8,355 bases of DNA from an uncultured Phycisphaerales bacterium (GCA_946886375.1 CAMPIL010000152.1:1-8355), one strand, 5' to 3'; positions 1 to 7,713 are shown, counted from the stretch's first letter. Numbers and translations: made by a program. Notes: generated by a model not told the origin, from the letters alone.

Positions 1-1
1 C

Positions 2-2851
2 GACAAGGAATACCAGATCATGCGCAGCGCCAGCATCGCTGTGCTGCGCGAGATCGGGGTCGAGACCGGCGGGTCCAACGTTCAGTTCGCGGTCAATCCG
101 AAGGACGGGCGGTTGATCGTGATCGAGATGAACCCGCGCGTCTCGCGCTCCTCGGCGCTGGCCTCCAAGGCGACCGGCTTTCCGATCGCCAAGATCGCCG
201 CCAAACTCGCCATCGGTTACACGCTGGATGAACTGCGCAACGACATCACGGGTTCGACCTCGGCGTGCTTCGAGCCGTCGATTGATTACGTCGTGGTGAA
301 GATGCCGCGTTGGACCTTTGAGAAATTCCCCGAGGCCGATGAAACCCTCACCACACAGATGAAAAGCGTGGGCGAGGCGATGTCCATCGGCCGCACGTTC
401 AAGGAAGCCTTGCAGAAAGCGATTCGCTCGATGGAAGTCAAGCGATTCGGCCTTGGACTGGACAAGAACGACAAGTGGCTTGAGGCGTTACGCGCGGTTG
501 AAACGACGGGCGTTCGGTTTACCGGCGAACGGTCGCCGGAGATTCCCCACGGCCTTGTCGCAGCGGACGGCTCGCCGATCGAGTGGCCGATTCCTGATGA
601 AATGCTCTTGCGCAAGTTGAGCGTGCCCAGCCAGGGGCGGCTGTATTACATCCGCTATGCGTTCAAGATGAGCTGGTCGGTCGCACGCGTGCAGGAATTG
701 ACGAAGATTGATCCGTGGTTCCTCGATCAGATTCAGCAGTTGTGCGAATTTGAGGATCTGCTCTGCTCATTCAAGCGGTTGGAAGATGTGCCGCGAGAGA
801 CGCTCTTCCGCGCCAAGCAACTGGGTTACTCCGACCCGCAACTGGCCAATCTGTACCTGGGGGACATCAAGACCAAGTCGATTCTCGCGGTGCGGGCGCA
901 TCGCAAGAGCCTCGGCGTCGAGCCGGTGTACAAACTGGTGGACACGTGCGCCGCGGAATTCGAGGCGGTGACGCCGTATTACTACAGCACGTATGAGACG
1001 GCGTTTGTAAACCAGGAAGGCAGACATCAGGCATCAGGCACCAGTGCCAAGTGCCTCATGCCTAGTGCCTTCTCCGATGATGAGATCAGAGTCACGCCGC
1101 GCCAGAAGATCATCATCCTCGGCGGCGGGCCCAATCGCATTGGCCAGGGGATCGAATTCGACTACTGCTGCTGCCAGGCGTCGTTTGCCTGCCGCGAAAT
1201 GAACTTTGAATCGGTGATGATCAATTCCAATCCGGAAACCGTCAGCACCGATTACGACACCTCCGATCTGCTGTTCTTCGAGCCGCTCACGCTTGAAGAT
1301 GTGCTTAATGTCGTGGAACGGCTCAACGGCGGCGGGATCGACGTGCCGGACCGCAGCGGCGGCGTTGTGGGCTGCATCGTGCAGTTCGGCGGGCAGACGC
1401 CGCTGAACCTCGCGCACGGCCTGGTCGCCGCGGGCGTGCCGCTCATTGGCACATCGCTGGAATCCATCGACCTCGCGGAGGACCGCGATCACTTCAAGGC
1501 GATGCTCAATGAACTCGGTCTGACGCAACCCGACAGCGGCATCGCCCATTCCATCGATGAAGCGGTCGCCATCGCGCAGAAGATCGGTTACCCCGTGCTC
1601 GTGCGGCCGAGTTACGTGCTGGGCGGGCGCGGCATGGAGACGTGCTTCGATGAAGAGGCGCTTCGCCGGTACATGCGCACCGCCGTGGATGTCTCGGAAC
1701 TCGCTTCCGCGCCTGTGCTGATCGACAAATTCCTTTCCGAGGCGATCGAAGTCGATGTCGATGTGATCGCGGATTTCACGCCGTCCCCGGCAGAACCGGG
1801 GGCGAAGGGCTCTGAACGTCGCGCGATTTCGAAGCCGCCAGTCGCGGGCGGACAAGCCGTGATCTGCGGCGTGATGGAGCACATCGAGGAAGCGGGCATT
1901 CACAGCGGCGATTCCGCCTGCACCATCCCGCCGTATTCGCTTCCGCCATCGATCATCAACCGCATCAAGGATCAGACACGCCGCATGGCCGAACGTCTGC
2001 AAGTGCGCGGTCTGATGAACGCGCAACTGGCGGTGAAGAACGACACGGTGTACATCCTCGAGGTGAACCCGCGCGCCAGCCGCACGGTGCCGTTTGTGGC
2101 CAAGGCCAAGGGCGTGCCGTGGGCGAATCTCGCCGCGAAGGTGATGATGGGCGCATCGCTCAAGGAAATGAACGTGCAGGAAGTGCCCGATACAGGTTTC
2201 TATTCGGTGAAGGAAGTGGTGCTGCCGTTTGCCAAGTTCCCCGGCGTGGATGTGATTCTGGGGCCGGAGATGCGCTCGACCGGCGAAGTCATGGGCATGG
2301 ACCGTTCATTGCCGGTCGCGCTGGCGAAATCGCAGATGGCCGCGGGATTCAAGTTGCCGACCGGCGGCAACGTCTTCGTCAGCGTGCGCGAATCAGACAA
2401 GGTTCATTGCGTGGACATGGTGCGGTCGCTGGTGTCCATGGGCTTCACCGTCTACACCACCGGCGGCACGCACATTTTCCTCAAGCAACACTCCATCGAC
2501 ACGGTATTGCTGCCGAAAGTCTCTGAAGGCGCGCGGCCGAACATTCTCGACAAGATCGCCAACGGCGAGATTCAGATGATCTTCAACACGCCGACGCGAA
2601 AGGGCGCGGCGACCGATGAGGGGCGCATCCGCGCCACGGCCGTTCGCAACAACGTGCCGATGATCACGACGATCACCGGCGCACGCGCCGCGGTGCAGGC
2701 GATCGCCGCCCTGCGCGCAGGAACCTGGAGCGTCGCCGCGGTGCAGGACTATTTCCCCAGACTGACGCGGCCGGCCCCATCATCACCCGAAAAGCACGCC
2801 GACGTTGTCGTTCAAAAGATCAAGTCGCAGGCTGCGGCTGCAGTTTCATGA
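2..2851 (+). CDS. carB: Carbamoyl-phosphate synthase large subunit, 5' truncated
   Basis: Makes carbamoyl phosphate from bicarbonate, ATP and ammonia supplied by the CarA glutaminase subunit, feeding pyrimidine and arginine synthesis in the cytoplasm. The frame is open from base 2 (DKEYQIM), so the M at base 20 is internal. By alignment from memory with E. coli CarB, about 255 N-terminal residues lie outside the window. The end of the first ATP-grasp domain shows VQFAV and [10 protein letters not shown], equivalent to E. coli Q285, E299 and N301. The linker follows to about base 1090, then the second synthetase half ([55 protein letters not shown]). Last is the MGS-like allosteric domain (about bases 2370-2790; [16 protein letters not shown]). 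The visible part is over 100 residues longer than its E. coli counterpart because of several in-frame insertions, notably near bases 1010-1090 and 1775-1857, and a longer C-terminus. Active-site motifs are intact. The TGA overlaps the next start. Confidence 0.97.
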   Translation, partial: DKEYQIMRSASIAVLREIGVETGGSNVQFAVNPKDGRLIVIEMNPRVSRSSALASKATGFPIAKIAAKLAIGYTLDELRNDITGSTSACFEPSIDYVVVKMPRWTFEKFPEADETLTTQMKSVGEAMSIGRTFKEALQKAIRSMEVKRFGLGLDKNDKWLEALRAVETTGVRFTGERSPEIPHGLVAADGSPIEWPIPDEMLLRKLSVPSQGRLYYIRYAFKMSWSVARVQELTKIDPWFLDQIQQLCEFEDLLCSFKRLEDVPRETLFRAKQLGYSDPQLANLYLGDIKTKSILAVRAHRKSLGVEPVYKLVDTCAAEFEAVTPYYYSTYETAFVNQEGRHQASGTSAKCLMPSAFSDDEIRVTPRQKIIILGGGPNRIGQGIEFDYCCCQASFACREMNFESVMINSNPETVSTDYDTSDLLFFEPLTLEDVLNVVERLNGGGIDVPDRSGGVVGCIVQFGGQTPLNLAHGLVAAGVPLIGTSLESIDLAEDRDHFKAMLNELGLTQPDSGIAHSIDEAVAIAQKIGYPVLVRPSYVLGGRGMETCFDEEALRRYMRTAVDVSELASAPVLIDKFLSEAIEVDVDVIADFTPSPAEPGAKGSERRAISKPPVAGGQAVICGVMEHIEEAGIHSGDSACTIPPYSLPPSIINRIKDQTRRMAERLQVRGLMNAQLAVKNDTVYILEVNPRASRTVPFVAKAKGVPWANLAAKVMMGASLKEMNVQEVPDTGFYSVKEVVLPFAKFPGVDVILGPEMRSTGEVMGMDRSLPVALAKSQMAAGFKLPTGGNVFVSVRESDKVHCVDMVRSLVSMGFTVYTTGGTHIFLKQHSIDTVLLPKVSEGARPNILDKIANGEIQMIFNTPTRKGAATDEGRIRATAVRNNVPMITTITGARAAVQAIAALRAGTWSVAAVQDYFPRLTRPAPSSPEKHADVVVQKIKSQAAAAVS
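1016..1072. repeat. 57-base imperfect palindrome inside carB
   Basis: The core is a pair of 12-base arms, 1030-1041 (GGCATCAGGCAC) and 1051-1062 (GTGCCTCATGCC), which pair at 11 of 12 positions around a 9-base loop. The pairing resumes outside with GAAGGCA (1016-1022) against TGCCTTC (1066-1072). An alternative inner hairpin, GGCAC-CA-GTGCC, lies at 1037-1048. The segment starts and ends on codon boundaries and encodes 19 residues, including [16 protein letters not shown]. It lies in the linker between the two CarB synthetase halves, where E. coli CarB has only about a dozen residues. It looks like a short palindromic element carried in frame. Only one copy is visible in this window. Confidence 0.65.
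1782..1804. repeat. Hairpin-forming inverted repeat in a second CarB insertion
   Basis: CGTCCCCGG (1782-1790) pairs with CCGGGGGCG (1796-1804) around CAGAA. It gives nine pairs in RNA, one of them G-U. A second smaller inverted repeat follows, CCGCC (1835-1839) and GGCGG (1847-1851). Both lie in an in-frame stretch, about bases 1777-1857, that adds roughly 22 residues ([14 protein letters not shown] and onward) between DVDVIAD and [12 protein letters not shown] of the second ATP-grasp domain. E. coli CarB has a tight turn there. Confidence 0.5.
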
Positions 2852-4569
2852 CGCAGGATTCGTCAAACCGAAACCAGGAATTGCTGGATGCGCTCAAGCG
2901 AGCCGTCGTGCTGCTGGAGCAGCCAGCGCAGGACCAGGCTGAACAGAACGCCAAGGCCAGCGAAGACCGCGCTGCCGCGGCGCAACTCGTCGAATCATTG
3001 CTCATCGTGCGCCACTTTCTTCTGGATGCGGTGAAAAATCAGCCGGAACTGCGCGAGGCATTGTCGCACCTCTCGCAATGGCTGAGCGACATTACGAAGG
3101 CGCAAGAACCGGCTGCGCCGATTGCTCCCGACTCGGCGGCGGTTCCCGTGGCAATAGTTGTTCCCGCGCCGACGGCTCCGCCGCAGCAGGTCCCGCTCAT
3201 GCTGGGCGGCGCGGCAACCCTCATCAACGTGCCGGGCACAAGCGATGAAGCCAAGGCGGCGCGGCTGGCCGCGGAGCGAACCCGCAACGAGGGCTGGTCG
3301 GTCAACACATCTTCGCCCATTCCCGCGCCGATGGCTCCGGTGGACATGGCCACGGTGAACACGCGCTGCCTCATCAAGGCCGAGGGATGTGACTGGGCAG
3401 CGCACTACCGCGAGCAGTGGGAGGACGACTACGCCGACCATACTCGTCGCAAGGCCAGTTACGATGACATCATCGCTCGTGCCCGCGCGTTGCCCAACTG
3501 CTACGTCTGGCCGCTGAATCCCCGCCTTTCGGTTCCGGCTTCGCATCGGATGGCGCAGTATGCCCAGGCTTACCGCAATCTTGCCCATGCTGCGGAACTG
3601 GCCCACTCAATCCACCGTGATGGGCCGCATGGCGGGGAGTGGCTGTTGGAGGCGTACACGCTGCTGGCCCAAGCCCAGTCCGCGCTGCGGGCCGCGTTGG
3701 AAGTCGACGCCTTGTACAGCGACAGCGATCAGGAAGAAGCGTTTCGCTGGCTTCGCACACGAACCAGCGAGGATCGCGTGCTTGTGCCGCGGCACATGAA
3801 GTTGGAGGATCCAGCCGATTTCGCCGACTCCGACGATCTGACGCATCGCCTCAACACCCTGCGAACGCGCTTGAGCGATCTCCGTCAGCAGGGCTCGCAA
3901 AAACGCGCGATGCTGGGCAAGGCCCGTTATCACGCGCGCTTTCTTCAAGCCAACCCCGGACCGGAATCGCTGGCGGACTGGCGCAAGTTCGTTGAGGCCA
4001 TCAACGCCCTGGTGGACATGGGCGTGCCGCCGTCGGATGTTGAGATTCGCGATCTGATGGTTCCCATCATCGATCAGGCGCCGGATGGATACGAGTTTCC
4101 GCCCAATGTCGAGCGAGTGATGGAATCGGTGGATGAGTACCTTGGTGCGCGCGAAAGCGATGACTCAGCCGAGCCGCGGCAGCGCGCCGTCTCGCCCGAG
4201 GTCGCCGAAGTCGCCGCCCTGCTGGAGGGACAGGTGATCGTGCTCATCGGCGGACAGGTGCGGCCGCAGTCCAAGCGCGCCTTGGAACGAGACCTTCACC
4301 TCGCGGAATTGCGCTGGGTTCCCGCGGCTCACCATCAGTCTCATTACATGTTCGAGTCAGCCATCGCCCGGCCTGAAACCGCTTTGGTCATGCTGGCGAT
4401 CCGCTGGGCCAGTCACTCCTTTGAAAACGTCGATGAACTTTGCCGCAGATACGGCAAACCCTACGTCCGCCTGCCCGGCGGCTACAGCCCGAACCAGGTC
4501 GCCAAGCAGATTATCGAGCAGGTGGGCCAGCAAGTGCGCAATGCACGTGTGCGCACATTGGGCGTTTGA
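2848..4569 (+). CDS. Large protein with C-terminal DUF2325-like domain, function unknown
   Basis: A 573-residue protein with no signal peptide or membrane segment. Residues about 1-90 look helical and charged, possibly coiled coil ([30 protein letters not shown]). Residues about 90-125 are rich in Pro, Ala and Val, like a flexible linker. A long, mostly helical middle region follows, with [20 protein letters not shown] and further charged helices. The C-terminus (about 458-560) resembles DUF2325: a Rossmann-like opening strand VIVLIGG (463-469), then [13 protein letters not shown] with S522-H523, then [14 protein letters not shown]. This domain match is by eye. ATG is chosen because it forms ATGA with the carB stop and no convincing Shine-Dalgarno site precedes it, so translation is probably coupled to carB. 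Coupling hints at co-expression with pyrimidine or arginine synthesis but does not prove a shared role. No catalytic function can be assigned. Confidence 0.85.
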   Translation: MTQDSSNRNQELLDALKRAVVLLEQPAQDQAEQNAKASEDRAAAAQLVESLLIVRHFLLDAVKNQPELREALSHLSQWLSDITKAQEPAAPIAPDSAAVPVAIVVPAPTAPPQQVPLMLGGAATLINVPGTSDEAKAARLAAERTRNEGWSVNTSSPIPAPMAPVDMATVNTRCLIKAEGCDWAAHYREQWEDDYADHTRRKASYDDIIARARALPNCYVWPLNPRLSVPASHRMAQYAQAYRNLAHAAELAHSIHRDGPHGGEWLLEAYTLLAQAQSALRAALEVDALYSDSDQEEAFRWLRTRTSEDRVLVPRHMKLEDPADFADSDDLTHRLNTLRTRLSDLRQQGSQKRAMLGKARYHARFLQANPGPESLADWRKFVEAINALVDMGVPPSDVEIRDLMVPIIDQAPDGYEFPPNVERVMESVDEYLGARESDDSAEPRQRAVSPEVAEVAALLEGQVIVLIGGQVRPQSKRALERDLHLAELRWVPAAHHQSHYMFESAIARPETALVMLAIRWASHSFENVDELCRRYGKPYVRLPGGYSPNQVAKQIIEQVGQQVRNARVRTLGV

Positions 4570-4613
4570 TGGCTGCCTCCGTTGACGCGTGGCATTGGAC
4601 GCACGATCCGTGA

Positions 4614-4619
4614 TAGACT
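4614..4619 (+). promoter_or_regulatory. -10-like hexamer for nuoH
   Basis: TAGACT ends 7 bases before the nuoH ATG, too close for a ribosome binding site, which fits leaderless transcription. No good -35 sits at 16-18 bases; TTGGAC (4595-4600) is only 13 bases upstream and TTGACG (4582-4587) is 26. Support comes mainly from similar hexamers at 6113 and 7770. Confidence 0.45.
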
Positions 4620-4626
4620 TGCGTTC

Positions 4627-5895
4627 ATGCCAACTTGGTTGACCGATTTCCTCTCCAACAACGCCCAACTGGTCACATCCATCATCGTGATCCTCGTGGT
4701 GATCCACGTGTGCCTAGGCGCGGCGGCGTACCTGATTCTGCTGGAACGGAAACTCTCCGCCTGGGCGCAGGACCGCCTTGGCCCCAATCGCGTGGGACCG
4801 CTGGGCCTGCTTCAGCCGATTGCCGACGGCCTCAAACTGTTCCTCAAGGAAGACTTCATCCCGCGCGGAGCCGACAAGTGGCTGTTCATCATCGCTCCCG
4901 GCCTGACCGTGATAACCGCGATGGTCGCTTTCGCGATCATCCCCTGGGCCGGCGAACTGCACATCGCTGGCCACAGCGTGAAGGTCATGGTCGCCGACAT
5001 CAACGTCGGCATCATCTACCTGATCGCGGTGACGTCGATGAGCGTGTATGGCGTGGCGCTGGGCGGGTGGGCGTCCAACAGCAAGTATTCATTTCTCGGC
5101 GGGCTGCGCGCATCGGCACAGATGATCAGTTACGAAATCCCGATGGGCCTCGCCCTGTTGTGCCTGATTCTCACCGCAGGAACCGTGCAGGCCGATGAAA
5201 TCGTCGCGCTGCAAATGGGACACGGCAATCAGTGGTTCATCCTGCATCAGCCGCTCGCGGCGATTCTCTTTTACACCGCCATGCTCGCCGAGGCCAACCG
5301 CGCGCCGTTCGATCTTGCCGAGGCCGAGGCTGAACTCGTCGGCGGCTGGCACACGGAATATTCATCGATGAAGTGGGCGATGTTCTTCCTGGGCGAATAC
5401 GTGAGCATGATCGTGGGCAGCGCGTTCTTCGTCACGCTGTTCCTGGGCGGATGGTCCCTCAACCCCATCGGCATCGGGCCCGATCTTCCGCTGGGCGGCG
5501 GAATCGGCATGATCCTGCTGCAATTCGGCATCGTGCTGGGCAAGGCGTTCCTGGTCATTTGCCTGACGATGATGGTGCGCTGGACCCTGCCGCGCTTCCG
5601 CTTCGATCAACTCATGCGACTGTCGTGGGAAGGCATGATTCCCGCCGCGCTCTTACTGCTGCTGGTGACCAGTTTCATGGTGTACATGGGCTGGGTGCAC
5701 GACTGGATGTGGCTGGCGTCGCTGGCGACGATCGCGGTGATCTGGATCGTCTATCCCATGCTGCCGCGGCAGGCCAGCGCAAACCGGCGCATTCCGCTGA
5801 TCGGCAGCCGATTCAGTCCCTTGAACGACCGCGACGCGTCGACCGCGCCGAGCGATCCGCGTGCGCTGGCTGAAATCACTTCGGGTGAGCGGTGA
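4627..5895 (+). CDS. nuoH: NADH-quinone oxidoreductase subunit H
   Basis: Membrane subunit of respiratory complex I that joins the peripheral arm to the membrane arm and forms part of the quinone-binding cavity. The 422-residue product has about eight hydrophobic segments, the first near residues 14-39. Family signatures are strong: LLERKLSAWAQDRLGPNRVG (38-57) followed by PLGLLQPIADGLKLFLKEDF, and RAPFDLAEAEAELVGGWHTE (225-244) followed by YSSMKWAMFFLGEY. The acidic cluster in the second motif belongs to the loop facing the quinone site. The ATG at 4627 is chosen over the in-frame ATG at 4582 because MPTWLTDF leads straight into the first membrane segment and a -10-like hexamer lies just upstream. 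A polar tail of about 45 residues follows the last membrane segment. No other nuo gene is within reach on either side, which is unusual because nuoH commonly lies beside nuoG or nuoI. Confidence 0.96.
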   Translation: MPTWLTDFLSNNAQLVTSIIVILVVIHVCLGAAAYLILLERKLSAWAQDRLGPNRVGPLGLLQPIADGLKLFLKEDFIPRGADKWLFIIAPGLTVITAMVAFAIIPWAGELHIAGHSVKVMVADINVGIIYLIAVTSMSVYGVALGGWASNSKYSFLGGLRASAQMISYEIPMGLALLCLILTAGTVQADEIVALQMGHGNQWFILHQPLAAILFYTAMLAEANRAPFDLAEAEAELVGGWHTEYSSMKWAMFFLGEYVSMIVGSAFFVTLFLGGWSLNPIGIGPDLPLGGGIGMILLQFGIVLGKAFLVICLTMMVRWTLPRFRFDQLMRLSWEGMIPAALLLLLVTSFMVYMGWVHDWMWLASLATIAVIWIVYPMLPRQASANRRIPLIGSRFSPLNDRDASTAPSDPRALAEITSGER

Positions 5896-5980
5896 CCGAT
5901 GAGGTTGTGATCGTGCCGATACCCGCGATGCGATTTTGCGCGAACGCGCCGCTTGATCAGATTAAGCACCTTGCATGACA

Positions 5981-6016
5981 CAGACGCCGATCGGTCGGAG
6001 GTTCGATCGGCGTCTG
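5981..6016 (+). terminator. Perfect 13-bp stem-loop after nuoH, possible terminator
   Basis: CAGACGCCGATCG (5981-5993) and CGATCGGCGTCTG (6004-6016) are exact inverted copies around a 10-base loop (GTCGGAGGTT). The stem begins 85 bases after the nuoH stop. No run of T follows on either strand, so it is not a standard intrinsic terminator. It could instead end or stabilise the nuoH transcript by structure alone, or be a protein-binding site. Confidence 0.45.
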
Positions 6017-6053
6017 CCAGAGCATCAATCAGAAGATGATGGCAACACTCTAT

Positions 6054-6094
6054 TGCGGCGCAGCGTGGCTGGTCAAGCGGCGCTTTGCGCCGCA
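6054..6094. repeat. GCGGCGC repeats, two direct and one inverted
   Basis: GCGGCGC occurs at 6055-6061 and 6077-6083, 22 bases apart, and inverted as GCGCCGC at 6087-6093. The inverted copy can form a 7-bp hairpin with the near copy (loop TTT) or a 9-bp pairing (6054-6062 with 6086-6094) with the far copy, so the two structures exclude each other. The cluster lies 19-59 bases upstream of a TACAAT hexamer, where a regulator could bind. Confidence 0.4.
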
Positions 6095-6112
6095 TGTTCG
6101 GCATGAGAACCG

Positions 6113-6118
6113 TACAAT
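6113..6118 (+). promoter_or_regulatory. -10-like hexamer for the small-protein unit
   Basis: TACAAT ends 7 bases before the ATG at 6126, matching the geometry upstream of nuoH and radA. No clear -35 is seen at normal spacing. If transcription starts about 7 bases downstream, the message begins at or next to the ATG of the 10-codon reading frame, not at the ATG of the 70-residue gene. Confidence 0.45.
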
Positions 6119-6125
6119 CGCGCAC

Positions 6126-6158
6126 ATGACCGCTCGTCAACAGATTCAGCGCGCATGA
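6126..6158 (+). CDS. Possible 10-residue leader peptide (MTARQQIQRA)
   Basis: A 10-codon frame starts 7 bases after TACAAT and ends in TGA at 6156-6158, overlapping the ATG of the next gene as ATGA. A leaderless message would be read from here first, and ribosomes ending at the overlap could restart on the 70-residue gene, which has no Shine-Dalgarno site of its own. The peptide has no run of one amino acid that would suggest attenuation. It is too short to support by composition, so the case rests on its position only. Confidence 0.35.
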   Translation: MTARQQIQRA

Positions 6159-6367
6159 GGCACGCACTGCAAACCATTGCCGGCGTGTGGGAACTGCTGC
6201 GGCTTGCCGTGAAAACGCGATGCAAACTGCGCGGCAGGTACTGGCGATGGCGCTATGAGACGGCGTTTGGTTCCGACCCGTCGCGCACCACCACGCGGCG
6301 ACAGCGAATCGCCGCAATGCTTGAGTACGGACGATGGGTGCACCGCATGCGGCGGAACCGGCGGTGA
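6155..6367 (+). CDS. Small basic protein of 70 residues, function unknown
   Basis: The product is rich in Arg and Trp. It has an N-terminal amphipathic or mildly hydrophobic helix (ALQTIAGVWELLRLAV), then RCKLRGRYWRWRYETAFG and a very basic C-terminus (RRQRIAAMLEYGRWVHRMRR). The pattern of a WELLRLA helix, GRYWRWR and EYGRWVHRM looks like a conserved small protein, not chance reading of GC-rich DNA, but I cannot name a family. It could associate with membrane or nucleic acid through its positive charge; that is inference. It starts at the ATG overlapped by the leader frame and has no ribosome binding site. Its stop is one base from the stop of the convergent esterase-like gene, with no terminator between them. 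Confidence 0.65.
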   Translation: MRHALQTIAGVWELLRLAVKTRCKLRGRYWRWRYETAFGSDPSRTTTRRQRIAAMLEYGRWVHRMRRNRR

Positions 6368-6368
6368 G

Positions 6369-7703
6369 TCAGGGCTGATCGGCGCGAATCCGCGCGTACT
6401 CCGGCAGCGCGTTCTCGCGCGTGCTGGGGAACATCGTCTTGATGTAGCACATCGCATCCATCTGGTTGGGCCAGATCGCGATCATCTCGCCATACCCCAG
6501 CGGGCGCGACACCAGCTCGCCTCGCAGCCAGTGGTCCTGCGGCAGCGACTTGAAATCGATGAACAGAAACGGCTTGCCGGTCTTCAGGCACAGATCTTCC
6601 AGCGAATCCGCGCTGGGTTTGGGCAGGTCCATCGTGCTGCGGCCCCACACGTTGCCGGCCTTTCCATCGGCGGCGGTGAATCCGATGGTGTACATCGCGC
6701 GGCCGAGAGTTTTGTGCGCCGCCGTTCCGCAGTTGACCACGCCGTCGTACAAGGCGGCGTTCATGGCGGGGCGAATCTTCTGAATGTCATGGGCCCCGTG
6801 GAACGTCGCCATCCACGCAATGACCTTTCGGTTCTTGTATCTCTCATTCATCAGCCAGACCAGGTTCTCTGCCATGCGCTCATCGCGCGTGTTGTTGAGC
6901 ACAGCCGCAGGCCGTTCGCCGCCGGCGAGAAACTCCGCCATCGACTTCGCGCTGACGATCGTGTCATCGGCACAGCGGCGCATGAACACGAACGACTCCT
7001 CGCCGTGGGTCTTGGTCAGCGCTTCGCGATGTTCATCCATCAGCGAGGCGAGTCTGGTAAGGATCGTTTGCAACTGCTGGAGGTTCGCGGCATCGCGTTC
7101 GAAGATCGGCTTGATGCCTGATTCAAGAGCCTGCCGCACCTCGCCCGGAAGCAGTGCGGGGTCCGCGGCGTCGAAGTAGGTGAGCATCGCCTGCGGCCAG
7201 CGCGTCGCTGCGCCTGCGGAGAACTGGTGATCGAACCCGCAGGTTTCGATCGGGCGCTCAGACTTGATCGATTCGCGCACGTACTCAAGCGTCGGCCGCA
7301 CCTGCGCACTGGCGGTCCAGATGCCGAAGACGCCTCGCTTGCACACCTCATCCATCGGCACGGCAGGGTCGCGCATGGCCCGCTGCACCTCGCTGCAATC
7401 GAACATGCCCGATTCCCACGCCAGCACGTCGAAGCCCATCTCCTGGTGAAGGAACTTGACCAGCCGTGCCTTTGCGAGAAACACCGCGCCGTCGCCATGG
7501 CTCTGCTCGCCCAGGACAACCAGCCGGGCGTCGCCGATGAGTTTCTTCAGCGGCTGAAGGTCGGTGAAATCGGCATCGTCGTCGGGATCAATGGATTGAA
7601 TTGCGACGGCATGATCGGAAAGCCATTGCACACGATCATCGGCTTGAACGCGGCAAGCAAGACCGAATGAAAGGATCAGGAAGCACGCGCCAAGGTTTCG
7701 CAT
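6369..7703 (-). CDS. Exported erythromycin-esterase-family protein
   Basis: A 444-residue member of the erythromycin esterase-like family (PF05139), whose founders EreA and EreB hydrolyse the macrolide lactone ring. Most chromosomal relatives have unknown substrates, so resistance should not be assumed. An N-terminal signal peptide (MRNLGACFLILSFGLACRVQA, then DD) predicts export, probably with cleavage after residue 21; C17 in GLAC is a poor lipobox. Family residues are present: GEQSHG with E66 and H69, WESG with E97, NNTRDERMAENLVWL (270-284) and the late histidine pair H302 and H305 in TFHGAHD, corresponding by eye to the catalytic His and Glu positions of EreB. The start at 7703 is preferred over the in-frame ATG at 7757 because GGAGA lies 5 bases upstream and the signal peptide begins there. 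It is read divergently from radA and convergently with the 70-residue gene. Confidence 0.88.
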   Translation of the reverse strand: MRNLGACFLILSFGLACRVQADDRVQWLSDHAVAIQSIDPDDDADFTDLQPLKKLIGDARLVVLGEQSHGDGAVFLAKARLVKFLHQEMGFDVLAWESGMFDCSEVQRAMRDPAVPMDEVCKRGVFGIWTASAQVRPTLEYVRESIKSERPIETCGFDHQFSAGAATRWPQAMLTYFDAADPALLPGEVRQALESGIKPIFERDAANLQQLQTILTRLASLMDEHREALTKTHGEESFVFMRRCADDTIVSAKSMAEFLAGGERPAAVLNNTRDERMAENLVWLMNERYKNRKVIAWMATFHGAHDIQKIRPAMNAALYDGVVNCGTAAHKTLGRAMYTIGFTAADGKAGNVWGRSTMDLPKPSADSLEDLCLKTGKPFLFIDFKSLPQDHWLRGELVSRPLGYGEMIAIWPNQMDAMCYIKTMFPSTRENALPEYARIRADQP

Positions 7704-7708
7704 GGGAT

Positions 7709-7713
7709 TCTCC
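7709..7713 (-). promoter_or_regulatory. Shine-Dalgarno site that fixes the esterase-like gene start
   Basis: On the minus strand GGAGA is followed by ATCCC and then the ATG at 7703-7701, a 5-base spacing. It is the only clear Shine-Dalgarno site I find before a gene start in this window, and it decides against the upstream ATG at 7757. Confidence 0.65.

Larger units (their letters stand above)
5896..6125. other. Intergenic region between nuoH and the small-protein gene
   Basis: These 230 bases hold no convincing coding sequence. They contain the 13-bp stem-loop at 5981-6016, the GCGGCGC repeat cluster at 6054-6094, a short inverted pair GTTC/GAAC (6096-6099 and 6107-6110), and a -10-like TACAAT (6113-6118). 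The density of symmetric sequence suggests a transcription boundary followed by a regulated promoter. Confidence 0.5.

Noticed and set aside
1034..2026. Long minus-strand open frame of 330 codons opposite carB
   Set aside because: It is the antisense shadow of a GC-rich conserved gene; its translation is rich in Arg, His and Ala with no recognisable domain, while the plus strand has continuous CarB motifs.
2995..3606. Minus-strand open frame of 203 codons opposite the DUF2325-like gene
   Set aside because: Low-complexity Arg/Gly-rich translation with no motif, lying wholly within a better supported gene.
4582..4626. Upstream in-frame ATG of nuoH at 4582
   Set aside because: It would add 15 polar residues before the first membrane segment and lies upstream of the -10-like hexamer; MPTWLTDF at 4627 fits the family start.
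5751..6317. Minus-strand open frame of 188 codons across the nuoH end and the intergenic region
   Set aside because: It overlaps the nuoH tail, the 13-bp stem-loop and the 70-residue gene, and its translation shows no domain or plausible start signal.
6255..7121. Plus-strand open frame of 288 codons opposite the esterase-like gene
   Set aside because: Antisense shadow; the minus strand carries a signal peptide, a Shine-Dalgarno site and family motifs, and this frame also overlaps the 70-residue gene.
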